The notes beneath the pieces were generated by a model. It saw only the letters and a list, made by a program, of their open reading frames with translations. It was not told the origin of the DNA and made no database searches. A DNA stretch of 64,000 bases from Puniceicoccaceae bacterium (lineage in GTDB: Bacteria; Verrucomicrobiota; Verrucomicrobiia; Opitutales; JAFGAQ01): NCBI GenBank assembly GCA_040224245.1, contig JBEGIR010000032.1, positions 41,101 to 105,100 on the forward strand, read 5' to 3'. Both the position numbers and the translations under genes were made by a program. This document shows, one piece after another, positions 26,862 to 35,352 of the stretch; the stretch's first letter is position 1; every line of letters begins with the position of its first letter.

Positions 26862-28697
26862 TCAGCCATCCTCTTTCTCCTGAATCGCGTTCTGCTGTCG
26901 GGCAATATCGTGCAAGGTGAGAATACCAAGCAGCCGCGTCGCATCGCTCTTGCTCACCACTGGCGCCTGTTCCACATCCCCCAGCACCATGATGTTGGCT
27001 GCATCACGGATGGAGGTATCGGGCGTCAGGGTAACCAGGCGCTTCGTTGGCATCAGTTCCTGAACCTCGTCATGCCTGCGTTCCGGACTTGCTTCCATCA
27101 ACTCGTGCCGGGTGATCACCCCCACAAGCTTCCCGGCAGCATCCACCACCGGATAGGCATGGTGTCGCTGCGCCGCAATGACTCCTTGCAGGCTATGCTC
27201 CACCGTATCCTCAGCACGAAGCGTCACCGCTTCATGCGTCATGATCGTTGAAACCGGGAGGTTTCGCCAGTCCCGCTCTCCCCGATAACTTGGCATGCGC
27301 TTCAGGCTGATGCGGTCCTGCAGCAGCAGGGAATCGTAGATCGAAATCGGACGCAATTTCACCGCAATCGCATAGGCAATCATGTTGCCCGTCATCAGCG
27401 GCAGAATGATCGAATAATTGCGCGTCATTTCAAAAATAATGAGAATCGAGGTCAGCGGGCAGCGGATCACCGCGGCAAAAAACACCCCCATGCCCAACAG
27501 CGCACAGGCAGCGTCCACCCGATCCGGGACCGCAAAATACAACGTTAGACTCTCCCCAAACAGCGCACCGAGCATGCCACCCATGAACAGGACCGGTGCA
27601 AAAATCCCACCACTGCCGCCAAAACAATAGGCAAACAGCGTGGCGAAAAATTTTCCGAGAAACAGGGCCAAGATGACAGGCAACACCAGCTTGCCCCCCA
27701 ATGCGGCACTCAAATCCTGATACCCGATGCTGTACACGCCCTCGGCACCTCCCGTGAGTTGATAGACCGAGTAGGCAATCAATCCCACACTCAGCCCTCC
27801 CAGGCCCGGCTTGATCCAGACTGGCGCACCCCATCGTTTGACCCGTGACCGCATCCACAATAACAGGGTAACCCACAGGTGCCCCAGAAATCCCGCACTG
27901 ATGCCCATCACAACCGATACCAGCATCCATGCATTCATGTGATACGGAGGCAGGTCCAAGACAAAGGCTGCATGCTCACCCAGTATCGCCCGAGATACAA
28001 CTGCAGCAATCACCACTGCCACCAGAATGCCGCCGAGTGCCTTGCTGCTGAAATCATCCAGCAATTCTTCAAACACAAAAAAAATCGCCGCGATTGGAGT
28101 GTTGAAGGCAGACGCAATGCCAGCCCCCATGCCCACAGGCACCATGGCGCGCACGCTCGACTTCGCAAGGCCGGCCCACTGTCCGATTTTTGAGGCAATC
28201 GCGCTGCAAATGTGCACGGTTGGTCCCTCCCTTCCCAGGCTATTGCCAAGCCCCACAAACAAGGTGCCCGCCACAAAACGGAAAAAGGCCTCCTTCAGAC
28301 CGATATACCCAAATTTTTGGTAATACGCATGTTTGGTCTGGGGGATGCCACTACCCGTTGCCGTAGGAGCGAGGTGTTGCAGGATCAATCCCACCATCAG
28401 TCCAGCAATAGCCGGTGATGCGATCATCAACGCAACCTTTTGCCAGCCCGTAGTTCCCCGGAAGGAGTGGGACCATGTATCATACACCCAATGGATGGAA
28501 AGGTGAAATCCTACTCCCGCCAGTCCACACAGCACCCCGGCTATGATGCAGAGCAACAGAAAGCGCTGGGCATCGGTGAAACGCCAGCGCAACCAGTCCG
28601 GAATTTCCCGCAAGGATGGCAGTCCCGTCTTCAGGCCCCGGGCAGAAGGCGAACGGGGAGGAGGTGAAGCGTTCCTGAAGGGGGTGCCCGTATCCAT
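26862..28697 (-). CDS. ClC-family chloride transporter with CBS pair
   Basis: 611 residues from ATG 28697 (a TTG six codons upstream is less likely). The membrane part (about 45-440) has the three ClC selectivity motifs, GSGIPQ, GREGPT and GSGGIFAP. The gating Glu is in GREGP, and the residue matching the internal proton Glu of EcClC lies in FVFEELLDD, so both carriers of H+ are present and a Cl-/H+ antiporter is favoured over a channel. A C-terminal CBS pair (about 470-600; VSTIMTHEAVTLRAEDTV and LGILTLHDIA) probably senses adenine nucleotides. The gene has no operon partner. Family is secure; transport mode is inferred. Confidence 0.94.
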   Translation of the reverse strand: MDTGTPFRNASPPPRSPSARGLKTGLPSLREIPDWLRWRFTDAQRFLLLCIIAGVLCGLAGVGFHLSIHWVYDTWSHSFRGTTGWQKVALMIASPAIAGLMVGLILQHLAPTATGSGIPQTKHAYYQKFGYIGLKEAFFRFVAGTLFVGLGNSLGREGPTVHICSAIASKIGQWAGLAKSSVRAMVPVGMGAGIASAFNTPIAAIFFVFEELLDDFSSKALGGILVAVVIAAVVSRAILGEHAAFVLDLPPYHMNAWMLVSVVMGISAGFLGHLWVTLLLWMRSRVKRWGAPVWIKPGLGGLSVGLIAYSVYQLTGGAEGVYSIGYQDLSAALGGKLVLPVILALFLGKFFATLFAYCFGGSGGIFAPVLFMGGMLGALFGESLTLYFAVPDRVDAACALLGMGVFFAAVIRCPLTSILIIFEMTRNYSIILPLMTGNMIAYAIAVKLRPISIYDSLLLQDRISLKRMPSYRGERDWRNLPVSTIMTHEAVTLRAEDTVEHSLQGVIAAQRHHAYPVVDAAGKLVGVITRHELMEASPERRHDEVQELMPTKRLVTLTPDTSIRDAANIMVLGDVEQAPVVSKSDATRLLGILTLHDIARQQNAIQEKEDG

Positions 28698-28729
28698 GCT
28701 CACCGTGTTCCTCAACGCTTCAATCCAGC

Positions 28730-29221
28730 TCAGCGGCCCGCTGCAGGATAGACCTGCGTGCGCTTCATGGCCCGTTCAGCCTCGCGCAGATCAATTTTGC
28801 GCTTCAGCGTCTCGCGTTTGTCGTGCAGTTTTTTGCCAGTGCACAGGCCCAGTTCCACTTTTACCAGGCCATGTTTCAGATACATCCGGGTGGGGATGAG
28901 CGTTTTGCCCCCGCTTTCGATGGACCCCAGGATTTTGTGAATTTCGCGCCGGTTGAGCAGTAACTTTCGCGGACGCGTCGGATTGTGATTGTTCAGGTTG
29001 CCAAAGGCATACTCGTTGATGTGGGCATTGTAGAGAAACACCTCACCCTTGTCGATGCGCGCGAAGGACTCCGCGATCTGGGCCTTGCCCAGGCGCACCG
29101 ATTTCACCTCGGTGCCCCGCAATACAATGCCCGCTTCATAGGTCTCCGTAACGAAGTAGTTGTGATGCACCTTCGCATTGCGGATTTCCTTGTTGCGTTC
29201 TTGCTGTTTGGACTTGGCCAT
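28730..29221 (-). CDS. smpB: SsrA-binding protein SmpB
   Basis: 163 residues. SmpB binds tmRNA and places it in the A site of stalled ribosomes to begin trans-translation. The OB-fold starts after a basic tail: RNAKVHHNYFVTETYEAGIVLRGTEVKSVRLGKAQIAESFARI, then PTRMYLKHGLVKVELGLCTGKKLHDKRETLKRKIDLREAERAM, which ends in the conserved KRE-type C-terminal helix that mimics the anticodon stem. Length and motifs are standard. tmRNA (ssrA) itself is not in this window. A terminator-like hairpin separates it from rpoZ. Confidence 0.97.
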   Translation of the reverse strand: MAKSKQQERNKEIRNAKVHHNYFVTETYEAGIVLRGTEVKSVRLGKAQIAESFARIDKGEVFLYNAHINEYAFGNLNNHNPTRPRKLLLNRREIHKILGSIESGGKTLIPTRMYLKHGLVKVELGLCTGKKLHDKRETLKRKIDLREAERAMKRTQVYPAAGR

Positions 29222-29236
29222 TTGCTCAATGACAAA

Positions 29237-29271
29237 AGGCTGGAACCGGACACTGTCCCTGTTTCCAGCCT
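29237..29271 (-). terminator. Probable Rho-independent terminator of rpoZ
   Basis: A 9-bp inverted repeat (AGGCTGGAA with TTCCAGCCT, 17-base loop) is followed on the minus strand by TTTTGTC. It lies between rpoZ and smpB, which read the same way, so it should end rpoZ transcription. The U-tract is short, so attenuation rather than full termination is possible. Confidence 0.5.
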
Positions 29272-29315
29272 GAAAAAAGTGGGGAAGACCGGAGTTTGAT
29301 CCGAATCGCCGACCC

Positions 29316-29612
29316 TCAGTTCAACGGATCGTCCGCGTTGTAGAGCTGGTAAGTGATCTTCCCTTCGATGATTTCGCGCAGTGCGATATCTTCCGGGTTG
29401 AGTCGTTCGAGGGATTCAACCAGGGGTCGACTGCCGTGTTTGAGCTGTTTCACCCGCCGGGAAACCACATTCACCAGAATGTTTGGATCTTGAATCACCT
29501 TCTGCGCTTGCTTTAAATACTCGTCTTTCAATTGCGGAAATGGGTTTGGATTGATGCCGATACCTGCATCCGGCACAGGACTGCACGCGGACCAAATCGC
29601 ATCATCATGCAT
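29316..29612 (-). CDS. rpoZ: RNA polymerase omega subunit RpoZ
   Basis: 98 residues. Omega helps RNA polymerase assembly. The family core runs from LKQAQKVIQDPNILVNVVSRRVKQLKHGSRPLV to the acidic C-terminal IALREIIEGKITYQLYN. The ~28 residues ahead of it (MHDDAIWSACSPVPDAG...) are variable and typical for Verrucomicrobia, so the ATG at 29612 is acceptable although not proven. Its neighbours are smpB (downstream, after a hairpin) and divergently cutA, 106 bases away. Confidence 0.9.
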   Translation of the reverse strand: MHDDAIWSACSPVPDAGIGINPNPFPQLKDEYLKQAQKVIQDPNILVNVVSRRVKQLKHGSRPLVESLERLNPEDIALREIIEGKITYQLYNADDPLN

Positions 29613-29718
29613 CTCCCTTACCCGTTTTCAATGATAAAATGTGCTCATGCCCGTCCTAACGCAACTGGGGATTTGACCCAGCCTGCCATTCTCTGGAATT
29701 TCAACCCGTGAGATCATC

Positions 29719-30060
29719 ATGATTCCCGATTCCCCCGCAGCCCGCTCCGCCATCGCAGCAGTTGGATGGACCACCACTGCGAGCCGGGAACAAGCCGACG
29801 CCCTCGCGGCTGCACTACTGGAGCACCACCTCGTAGCATGCGCGCAGGTGTCTTCACCCATACGTTCCCATTACTCCTGGCAGGGTCAGCTGCACACCGA
29901 CGAAGAGTACCGCATCACGCTCAAATTTCTCGATACCCAAGCTCCCGCAATCGAAGCGTTTCTCGAACAACATCACCCCTACGATGTGCCGCAGTGGCTC
30001 TGGGTGCGAATGGATGGCATCGCAGCACCCTACTTTGACTGGATGTGCGAATCCCAGTAG
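29719..30060 (+). CDS. cutA: Divalent-cation tolerance protein CutA
   Basis: 113 residues. CutA is a trimeric ferredoxin-like protein linked to copper and other divalent cation tolerance, with no proven enzyme activity. Seen here: VGWTTTASREQADALAAALLEHHLVACAQVSSPIRSHYSWQGQL, with the ACAQ and SxYxWxGxL patterns, EYRITLKFLDTQ, and the C-terminal YDVPQWLWVRMDG, which matches the conserved YxVPE/Q-type region. Start ATG 29719 follows GAGATCATC. It is divergent from rpoZ. Length is usual. Confidence 0.93.
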   Translation: MIPDSPAARSAIAAVGWTTTASREQADALAAALLEHHLVACAQVSSPIRSHYSWQGQLHTDEEYRITLKFLDTQAPAIEAFLEQHHPYDVPQWLWVRMDGIAAPYFDWMCESQ

Positions 30061-30162
30061 CTTGAGCACTTCAGCACTTCCTGTTGGGAAAAATTCTGAA
30101 AATGGGCTTGAAATGCATGAGCAAGTTCCTCTTAATCTCCCCTTTTCAACCAACACAGACCC

Positions 30163-30321
30163 ATGTCACAGCATAATAGCTTTAAGGTAGGCTCCGCAGC
30201 CGGTAAGAAGAAACGCAATGTTCTGAAGCGTTTTGAGCGAGTGGATTTGCTCAGAAAACGCGGCCAGTGGAATGAAGGCGACCGCGTGGTTGGTCTGCAA
30301 AAGACCAAGCCCATCATCTGA
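30163..30321 (+). CDS. Chlamydia/Verrucomicrobia small basic protein
   Basis: A 52-residue protein (short for many gene finders). It reads MSQHNSFKVGSAAGKKKRNVL, then KRFERVDLLRKRGQWNEGD and ends VGLQKTKPII. This agrees with the family TIGR04137, a small basic protein conserved in Chlamydiae and Verrucomicrobia and found linked to ribosomal or rRNA functions; its exact role is not established. About a third of the chain is Lys/Arg. A -35 like TTGAAA near 30109 and a -10 like TTAATC near 30133 are possible. A strong terminator follows 24 bases after the stop, so this is a single, probably highly expressed gene. It is one of the best taxonomic markers in the window. Confidence 0.92.
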   Translation: MSQHNSFKVGSAAGKKKRNVLKRFERVDLLRKRGQWNEGDRVVGLQKTKPII

Positions 30322-30344
30322 TCCCTTCGCCAACTCGAATTTGC

Positions 30345-30380
30345 AAAAAAGCCTGCTCTCACAACGGAGCAGGCTTTTTT
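30345..30380 (+). terminator. Strong Rho-independent terminator after the small basic protein
   Basis: AAAAAAGCCTGCTC pairs perfectly with GAGCAGGCTTTTTT around an 8-base loop, so the stem is 14 bp including an A/T run. On the plus strand it ends the small basic protein transcript. Because it is symmetrical it may also stop minus-strand transcription from the downstream membrane-protein gene. Confidence 0.9.
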
Positions 30381-30415
30381 GGTTACTCCTGCCAAAACCA
30401 CTGTTCCGTCTTTCT

Positions 30416-31567
30416 CTACAAAAAGCGATACAGCGCGTGAATCACGGTCAGGTTGGCCAACACCAGGCCCCACCAGAATGTTTGTTTGCCTTTCGGTGCG
30501 TAGAGCAAATTGAACGCAATGGTCATGGGCAGCGCAACGCGACAGACCGCCCAATAGCCCCACCAGACCAGATCTCCCAGCACGAGGAACAATGCGCCAA
30601 AGGTCCAGCCCAGACGCACCAGCGGCAGCTCAAGGTCGCGCGCACGGGTCAGCAAATAGATGCCCTGCACGGCAAAGCCAATGATGGCAAGGGTCCGGAA
30701 GAGGTAACGATCATCCCAGTTTCCTGAAACAAGCTCCTGTATGCCCGCAAACCCGTTGCGCAGCATGGAAACCAACGGCCAGTCGAAGTTGCCCCGAACG
30801 CCATGGAAGGGTTCAAACCGCAGGTGAATGTACTGGTACCACAGCCAAAACAAAACCATGGACATAGCCGTACTCAGCAACCAGGGCCAAAGGGATCTCC
30901 AACTCTTGCCCGTTTGTCCTTTCAGCTCGGGCATTGCCGTTATCGCGAGGATGTTGGTTTCTTTCAGAAAGACCGATGCTACAACTCCCACTCCCCCCAC
31001 AAGCGGTCGATGGGTGGCATAGCGGATCAATGTCAGGATCAGCAGAATCGAAGGCAAATCCGTAAGGGAATATTTCACAGAATCCATCACGCCCATGCTG
31101 AAAATGCAGGCCATCCAGCGCGCAAAGGTTCGCGCATCACGAACCTCCAGCCAGCGCCAGATCAGTGCCGCAAAAGCAAACCAGCAGAATACGTTGAGGC
31201 TGCAATAGATCCGAATCGAGCGCTGTGGATCTCCCAGTGCCAGCACATGCGCGATCCATGGGAGCAGGATGCGACGAGCGCGATAGGAGGGTTCATCGAT
31301 GGCCTGATCAAACGCACTCTCCTGCAAGGTCGGATCCGTTGCCAGCTGCGCATAAAACTGACCATCATATCCACCGGAATCGGGTTTGATGTAGGCATCC
31401 ATCTCATGCACCACGCCAAGATAGCGCTCGCTGAAATGCTCTCCAAACCCACCCAGGCGCGTCCATCCACCGGGAAGGGAGAGCTTGATGCCCAGAAGGA
31501 TGCAAAAAATCGCAACCGCGCACACCGCACCCATACGCCAGGGATTTGCCGTAATCGCAGTTCTCAT
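30416..31567 (-). CDS. Polytopic membrane protein, possible surface-glycan enzyme
   Basis: 383 residues with about nine to ten membrane helices (VCAVAIFCILLGIKLSL near the N terminus, LWPWLLSTAMSMVLFWLWYQY, LVRLGWTFGALFLVLGDLVWWGYW). The first extracytoplasmic loop contains DSGGYDGQFYAQLATDPTL, a signature I associate with the AZOBR_p60025-type cell-surface glycopolymer proteins, whose acidic loop is where GT-C glycosyltransferases carry catalytic Asp. It overlaps the stop of the GT4 gene by four bases (ATGA), so the two form an operon and likely work on the same glycan. Family call is moderate; the reaction is unknown. Confidence 0.7.
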   Translation of the reverse strand: MRTAITANPWRMGAVCAVAIFCILLGIKLSLPGGWTRLGGFGEHFSERYLGVVHEMDAYIKPDSGGYDGQFYAQLATDPTLQESAFDQAIDEPSYRARRILLPWIAHVLALGDPQRSIRIYCSLNVFCWFAFAALIWRWLEVRDARTFARWMACIFSMGVMDSVKYSLTDLPSILLILTLIRYATHRPLVGGVGVVASVFLKETNILAITAMPELKGQTGKSWRSLWPWLLSTAMSMVLFWLWYQYIHLRFEPFHGVRGNFDWPLVSMLRNGFAGIQELVSGNWDDRYLFRTLAIIGFAVQGIYLLTRARDLELPLVRLGWTFGALFLVLGDLVWWGYWAVCRVALPMTIAFNLLYAPKGKQTFWWGLVLANLTVIHALYRFL

Positions 31568-32664
31568 GTCTGCGACGAAGTTCGACGTGGTTGCGCCCGA
31601 TTTCGCAGAGCGTCCAGGGTCACTCGCGCACTGTCTTTCCAGGTTGGAAGGTCGTGTTGCAGCGCTTGGGTCTTCAAGTCTGCCAACGTCTCCGGTTGAT
31701 CGATAAACTGATCCAGTGTGGCCGCGAGGTGGCTGGCATCCATTGGGTTCACAATGCGGATGCCTCCGCCCCTGCTCGCGTGCTCGAGATGAGGAGGAAT
31801 CGAACTCGCAATGGTCGGAATGCCTCGCCAGAGCGACTCGATCACAGGTAGCCCATTCCCCTCAACCCGGGACGGAAAGAGCGTGAGGTCCGCCTGCTCG
31901 TAGAGGCGCACCAACTCGGAATCCTCGACCTGACGGTGAAAGCGGATGGGCAGCCCGCGCCGAATGAGGGTCTCAATGCGCCTGAGCACGGGTTTGCCAA
32001 AGTGGGGGTTCACACGTCCCACAATCGACAGTTGCACTGCTTTTCCCTGCGTGCGCAAAATCTCCATCGCGCTGAGCACGACATCGTGGTTTTTTCGGGG
32101 TTCGAGAATCCCCACCATCAGCAACTGCAGGATGGGTGAGTTTGGATGCGAAGTCAGCACCCTGGGATCGCGTGAAAAATCAGCACCCAGCGGGATGGTG
32201 CTAACAGTTGCATTTGCTTGAATCCCCAGCCAGTCCCAATACGCCAGCAACTCCTCGCAGCTGTGTTGAGAGTTGGCAAGGACTCCGTCGTATGCCGCCA
32301 GATCCTTCAGGTAGAAGGGATGACGCGCCACACTTTTGGGCCATGTAAACTCTGGAAACTTCAGCGGAATGGCATCGTGAAAAACCGCAAAACAACGCCC
32401 TTTGAAGCGTTGCACCCAGGCATTCGCCCCGGGCCGCTCGTGCTCGCTGAACAGCTCGGGAGTCACAAACACATCTCGTGTCGTGGGGTGGATTGGCTCC
32501 CGCGAAGGAAAACACAGGTAGGTGGAATTTCGCAGCGACCAGGCCACTGGTATCACTTCTTCACCCGCTTCCGACAGCGCCTGTCGCAGGCGCTGGGATA
32601 CACGGTTCAATCCCGAAAACACCCGGTTTTTACTGACTTTCGTGACATCCCAATAGATACGCAT
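31564..32664 (-). CDS. Glycosyltransferase family 4
   Basis: 366 residues from ATG 32664; ATG 32682 would add six residues. The C-terminal GT-B domain has the family marks: ILQLLMVGILEPRKNHDVVLSAM, VGRVNPHFGKPVLRRIE, and the EX7E-like nucleotide-sugar motif in PSRVEGNGLPVIESLWRGIPTIAS. The N-terminal domain (about 1-165) has FHDAIPLKFPEFTWPKS, resembling mannosyltransferases that use GDP-mannose, though the sugar cannot be fixed by eye. It is the first gene of the pair with the downstream polytopic protein, and its promoter is shared with divergent prfB in about 56 bases. Likely role: surface polysaccharide assembly. Confidence 0.9.
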   Translation of the reverse strand: MRIYWDVTKVSKNRVFSGLNRVSQRLRQALSEAGEEVIPVAWSLRNSTYLCFPSREPIHPTTRDVFVTPELFSEHERPGANAWVQRFKGRCFAVFHDAIPLKFPEFTWPKSVARHPFYLKDLAAYDGVLANSQHSCEELLAYWDWLGIQANATVSTIPLGADFSRDPRVLTSHPNSPILQLLMVGILEPRKNHDVVLSAMEILRTQGKAVQLSIVGRVNPHFGKPVLRRIETLIRRGLPIRFHRQVEDSELVRLYEQADLTLFPSRVEGNGLPVIESLWRGIPTIASSIPPHLEHASRGGGIRIVNPMDASHLAATLDQFIDQPETLADLKTQALQHDLPTWKDSARVTLDALRNRAQPRRTSSQT

Positions 32665-32720
32665 CTTGTGCCGCCAGTGCATAAAATCTTGAAAAGCGAA
32701 GCAAGACTGTTCTGATATCG

Positions 32721-33873
32721 ATGCTTATGATCACACCCGAAATCCTTTCTCAAATCGAAGACATCAACAAGCGAGCCGGATATTTATGGAGGTTTCTTTG
32801 ACGTCGCTAACAAACAAAAGCGAGTTGCCGAAATCGAAGAGTTGATGGCCGATGCCACGTTCTGGGACTCCCCCGAAAAGGCGCAGACAATCACCAGTGA
32901 ACTCAGTTCCCTCAAGCAGGTGCTACGGGAGTGTGAACAGTTCACCCAGAAACTCGAGGATCTGAAAACCCTCGTCGATCTTGTTCGCGAATCCGACGAG
33001 GATGAGGCCGCACTCTACATGGATGAGGTCAACTCCAGCGTCGAGGAACTGGCGAAGAAAATTGATGCGCTCGAGCTGCAGTCCTTTCTCAGTGGTAAGC
33101 TCGACAAGAGCAACGCCATTCTCACCATCCACGCCGGTGCAGGTGGAACGGAGTCGTGCGACTGGGCCGACATGCTCTTCCGCATGTACAGTCGATGGGC
33201 CGAGCGCGCAGGCTATGAGGTCGATATTCAGGACCTGCAACCCGGAGAAGAGGCTGGCCTCTCCCGCGCAATCATGCGAATCGTGGGGTTCAATGCCTAT
33301 GGTTATGCCAAGGCCGAACGCGGCGTGCATCGTCTCGTGCGGATCAGCCCGTTTGATTCGAACAAGCGGCGGCACACGTCCTTCTGCTCCGTCGATGTGG
33401 TCGCAGAAATCGAGGATGACGTCGATGTCGAAATCAAGGAAGAGGATCTTCGCGTGGACACCTACCGCTCCAGCGGCAAGGGTGGGCAGCATGTCAACAA
33501 GACAGATTCGGCGGTGCGTCTGACTCACATCCCCTCCGGCATCGTGGTCGCCTGCCAAAACGAGCGCTCACAGCACAAGAACAAGGCCTCCGCGATGAAA
33601 ACGCTCAAGAGTCGGCTCTATGAGAAGATTCAGGATGAAAAGCGCTCGGAAATGGAAAAATTCTATGGGGAAAAGGGAGAAATGGGCTGGGGCAACCAAA
33701 TCCGCAGCTACGTCTTTCAACCCTATCAGATGGTCAAGGACCTTCGAACCAGTGTCGAAACCTCCAACGTACAAGGCGTCATGGATGGCGAACTTGAACC
33801 ATTCATCCATGCCTGGTTGCGCGCGGGAGGACCACGGGCACGCAAGGATATGGTGCAGGATGTGGATGCGTGA
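32721..33873 (+). CDS. prfB: Peptide chain release factor 2 (programmed +1 frameshift)
   Basis: RF2 recognises UGA and UAA stop codons. The gene is in two frames: an ATG at 32721 (or 32727) opens a 26-codon frame ending in CTT TGA at 32796-32801, and after a +1 slip the reading continues from GAC at 32800 to the stop at 33873, giving about 383 residues. The second frame contains the anticodon-tripeptide motif SPF ([17 protein letters not shown]) and the GGQ motif ([13 protein letters not shown]), so the protein is intact once shifted. The in-frame TGA plays the usual autoregulatory role: low RF2 favours shifting. It is divergent from the GT4 gene. Confidence 0.95.
32788..32802 (+). promoter_or_regulatory. 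prfB frameshift signal
   Basis: A GGAGG Shine-Dalgarno-like sequence lies three bases before CTT TGA C, which matches the canonical RF2 slip site. Pairing of GGAGG with the 16S rRNA pushes the ribosome and CTT-decoding tRNA-Leu slips +1 onto TTT/GAC. Confidence 0.93.
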
Positions 33874-33923
33874 GCTTTTCGCTTCCCTTTCGAAGGTTAT
33901 CCCTTTAACTCGGACAGTCTGCC

Positions 33924-35330
33924 ATGCTTTCATTCCAGCAGTTAAAGGAGACCTTCGAGGCCACGCCGCTCTTTGAGTCAAAAACCTGGAAGCTATCGCC
34001 AGAGGCCTATCCGCTCAGCGCAGCCCAGCTCGAAACCATTGAGGCCATTGGTGACGCCTGTTATGCCTTTCACCTGGCACTCGAAACGCTCTACCTGCGC
34101 TCCGCCCAGGACCGCAATCTGTTGCGCAACAAAGAACTCAAAGCTCCGTGGGTTGCCGATTACCTCGACCGTGGCAAGCCCGCCGAGCTGATCGAGCACG
34201 CGCGGGATGACCGCCTCAAGGGTCGCACTCCACTGATCCTGCGTCCAGATCTGTTGATCACCGAAGACGGGTTTGCCCTGTCCGAGATGGATTCCGTGCC
34301 CGGTGGCATTGGTCTGACCGCATTCCTCAATCAGCTGTATGGAGTCGACGCAGCCGGGAATGGAGAACGACAGGAGATCGTCGGCTCCATGAAGTCGATG
34401 CTGCTCGCATTCTACGACACGCTTGCGGGTTCCGTCTCCGAGCGCAGTTTTCCATTCATTGCGATTCTGGTGAGCGACGAAGCCGCCACCTACCGACCCG
34501 AGATGCAGTGGATCGCGGAACAACTGCAGCTGCTGGGCAAGCGCGTCTTTGTCTTCCATCCCAACGACGTGATGCCGCTCGGGCATGAACTCTGCGTCGC
34601 CATCGACGGCAATCCGCAGAAAATTGACATCGTCTACCGCTTCTGGGAGCTCTTTGACCTCGAAAATATCGCCTCACTCGACCACATGCTGGAGGCCTGG
34701 AAGGAGGGTCAACTCAATGTCACCCCGCCGATGCGTCCTTTTCAGGAGGAGAAACTGGCACTCGGGTTATTCCACCACCCCCTGCTGCAGGCGTTCTGGA
34801 AGGAGCAGTTGAGCGGAGCACAGTTCAAGCTACTGCACAAGATCATCCCCAAAACGTGGATCATGGACCCCTCACCCGTGCCGCCCTGTGCGGTGCTCGA
34901 TGCCCCACATGTGGGTGGTCAACCCATCCACGATTGGCGCCAGCTCGGCGAAGCCTCCAAACGGGAGCGGGAACTCATCCTCAAAATCAGTGGATTTGAT
35001 GAAACGGCCTGGGGAGCACGCAGTGTCGTGCTCGGCTCGGATGTGCCACGCGAAACCTGGGAAGCCGCCATCAGCAATGCCATCGCGGGTCCACAGCAAA
35101 GCCTCTACGTGCTGCAGCGCTACCGCAAACCCATGCGGGTGCAACATCCGGTTTACCAGGACGATGGAAGCTTGCAGGAGATGAGTGGACGTGTTAGGCT
35201 CTGCCCCTATTATTTTATCGTCGATGGTCGTGCAGAGCTGCACGGAATCCTCGCCACCCTGTGTCCCGCTGACAAAAAGATCATTCACGGCATGAAAGAT
35301 GCCGCCATGATCCCCTGCCGCAAGGCATGA
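33924..35330 (+). CDS. Circularly permuted ATP-grasp-like protein
   Basis: 468 residues. The C-terminal ~250 residues resemble the circularly permuted ATP-grasp group: VTPPMRPFQEEKLALGLFHHPLLQAFW, LHKIIPKTWIMDPSPVPP and ELILKISGFDETAWGARSVVLGSDV. DSVPGGIGLTAFLNQLYG near residue 130 is another characteristic stretch. Proteins of this type are related to glutathionylspermidine synthase-like ligases that form amide bonds with ATP, but substrate and even activity are unproven. It starts 50 bases after prfB and ends 22 bases before the phosphatase gene's start, suggesting co-transcription. Fold call is moderate. Confidence 0.65.
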   Translation: MLSFQQLKETFEATPLFESKTWKLSPEAYPLSAAQLETIEAIGDACYAFHLALETLYLRSAQDRNLLRNKELKAPWVADYLDRGKPAELIEHARDDRLKGRTPLILRPDLLITEDGFALSEMDSVPGGIGLTAFLNQLYGVDAAGNGERQEIVGSMKSMLLAFYDTLAGSVSERSFPFIAILVSDEAATYRPEMQWIAEQLQLLGKRVFVFHPNDVMPLGHELCVAIDGNPQKIDIVYRFWELFDLENIASLDHMLEAWKEGQLNVTPPMRPFQEEKLALGLFHHPLLQAFWKEQLSGAQFKLLHKIIPKTWIMDPSPVPPCAVLDAPHVGGQPIHDWRQLGEASKRERELILKISGFDETAWGARSVVLGSDVPRETWEAAISNAIAGPQQSLYVLQRYRKPMRVQHPVYQDDGSLQEMSGRVRLCPYYFIVDGRAELHGILATLCPADKKIIHGMKDAAMIPCRKA

Positions 35331-35352
35331 TGAGGTGTGTCCCTTTTTCCAC

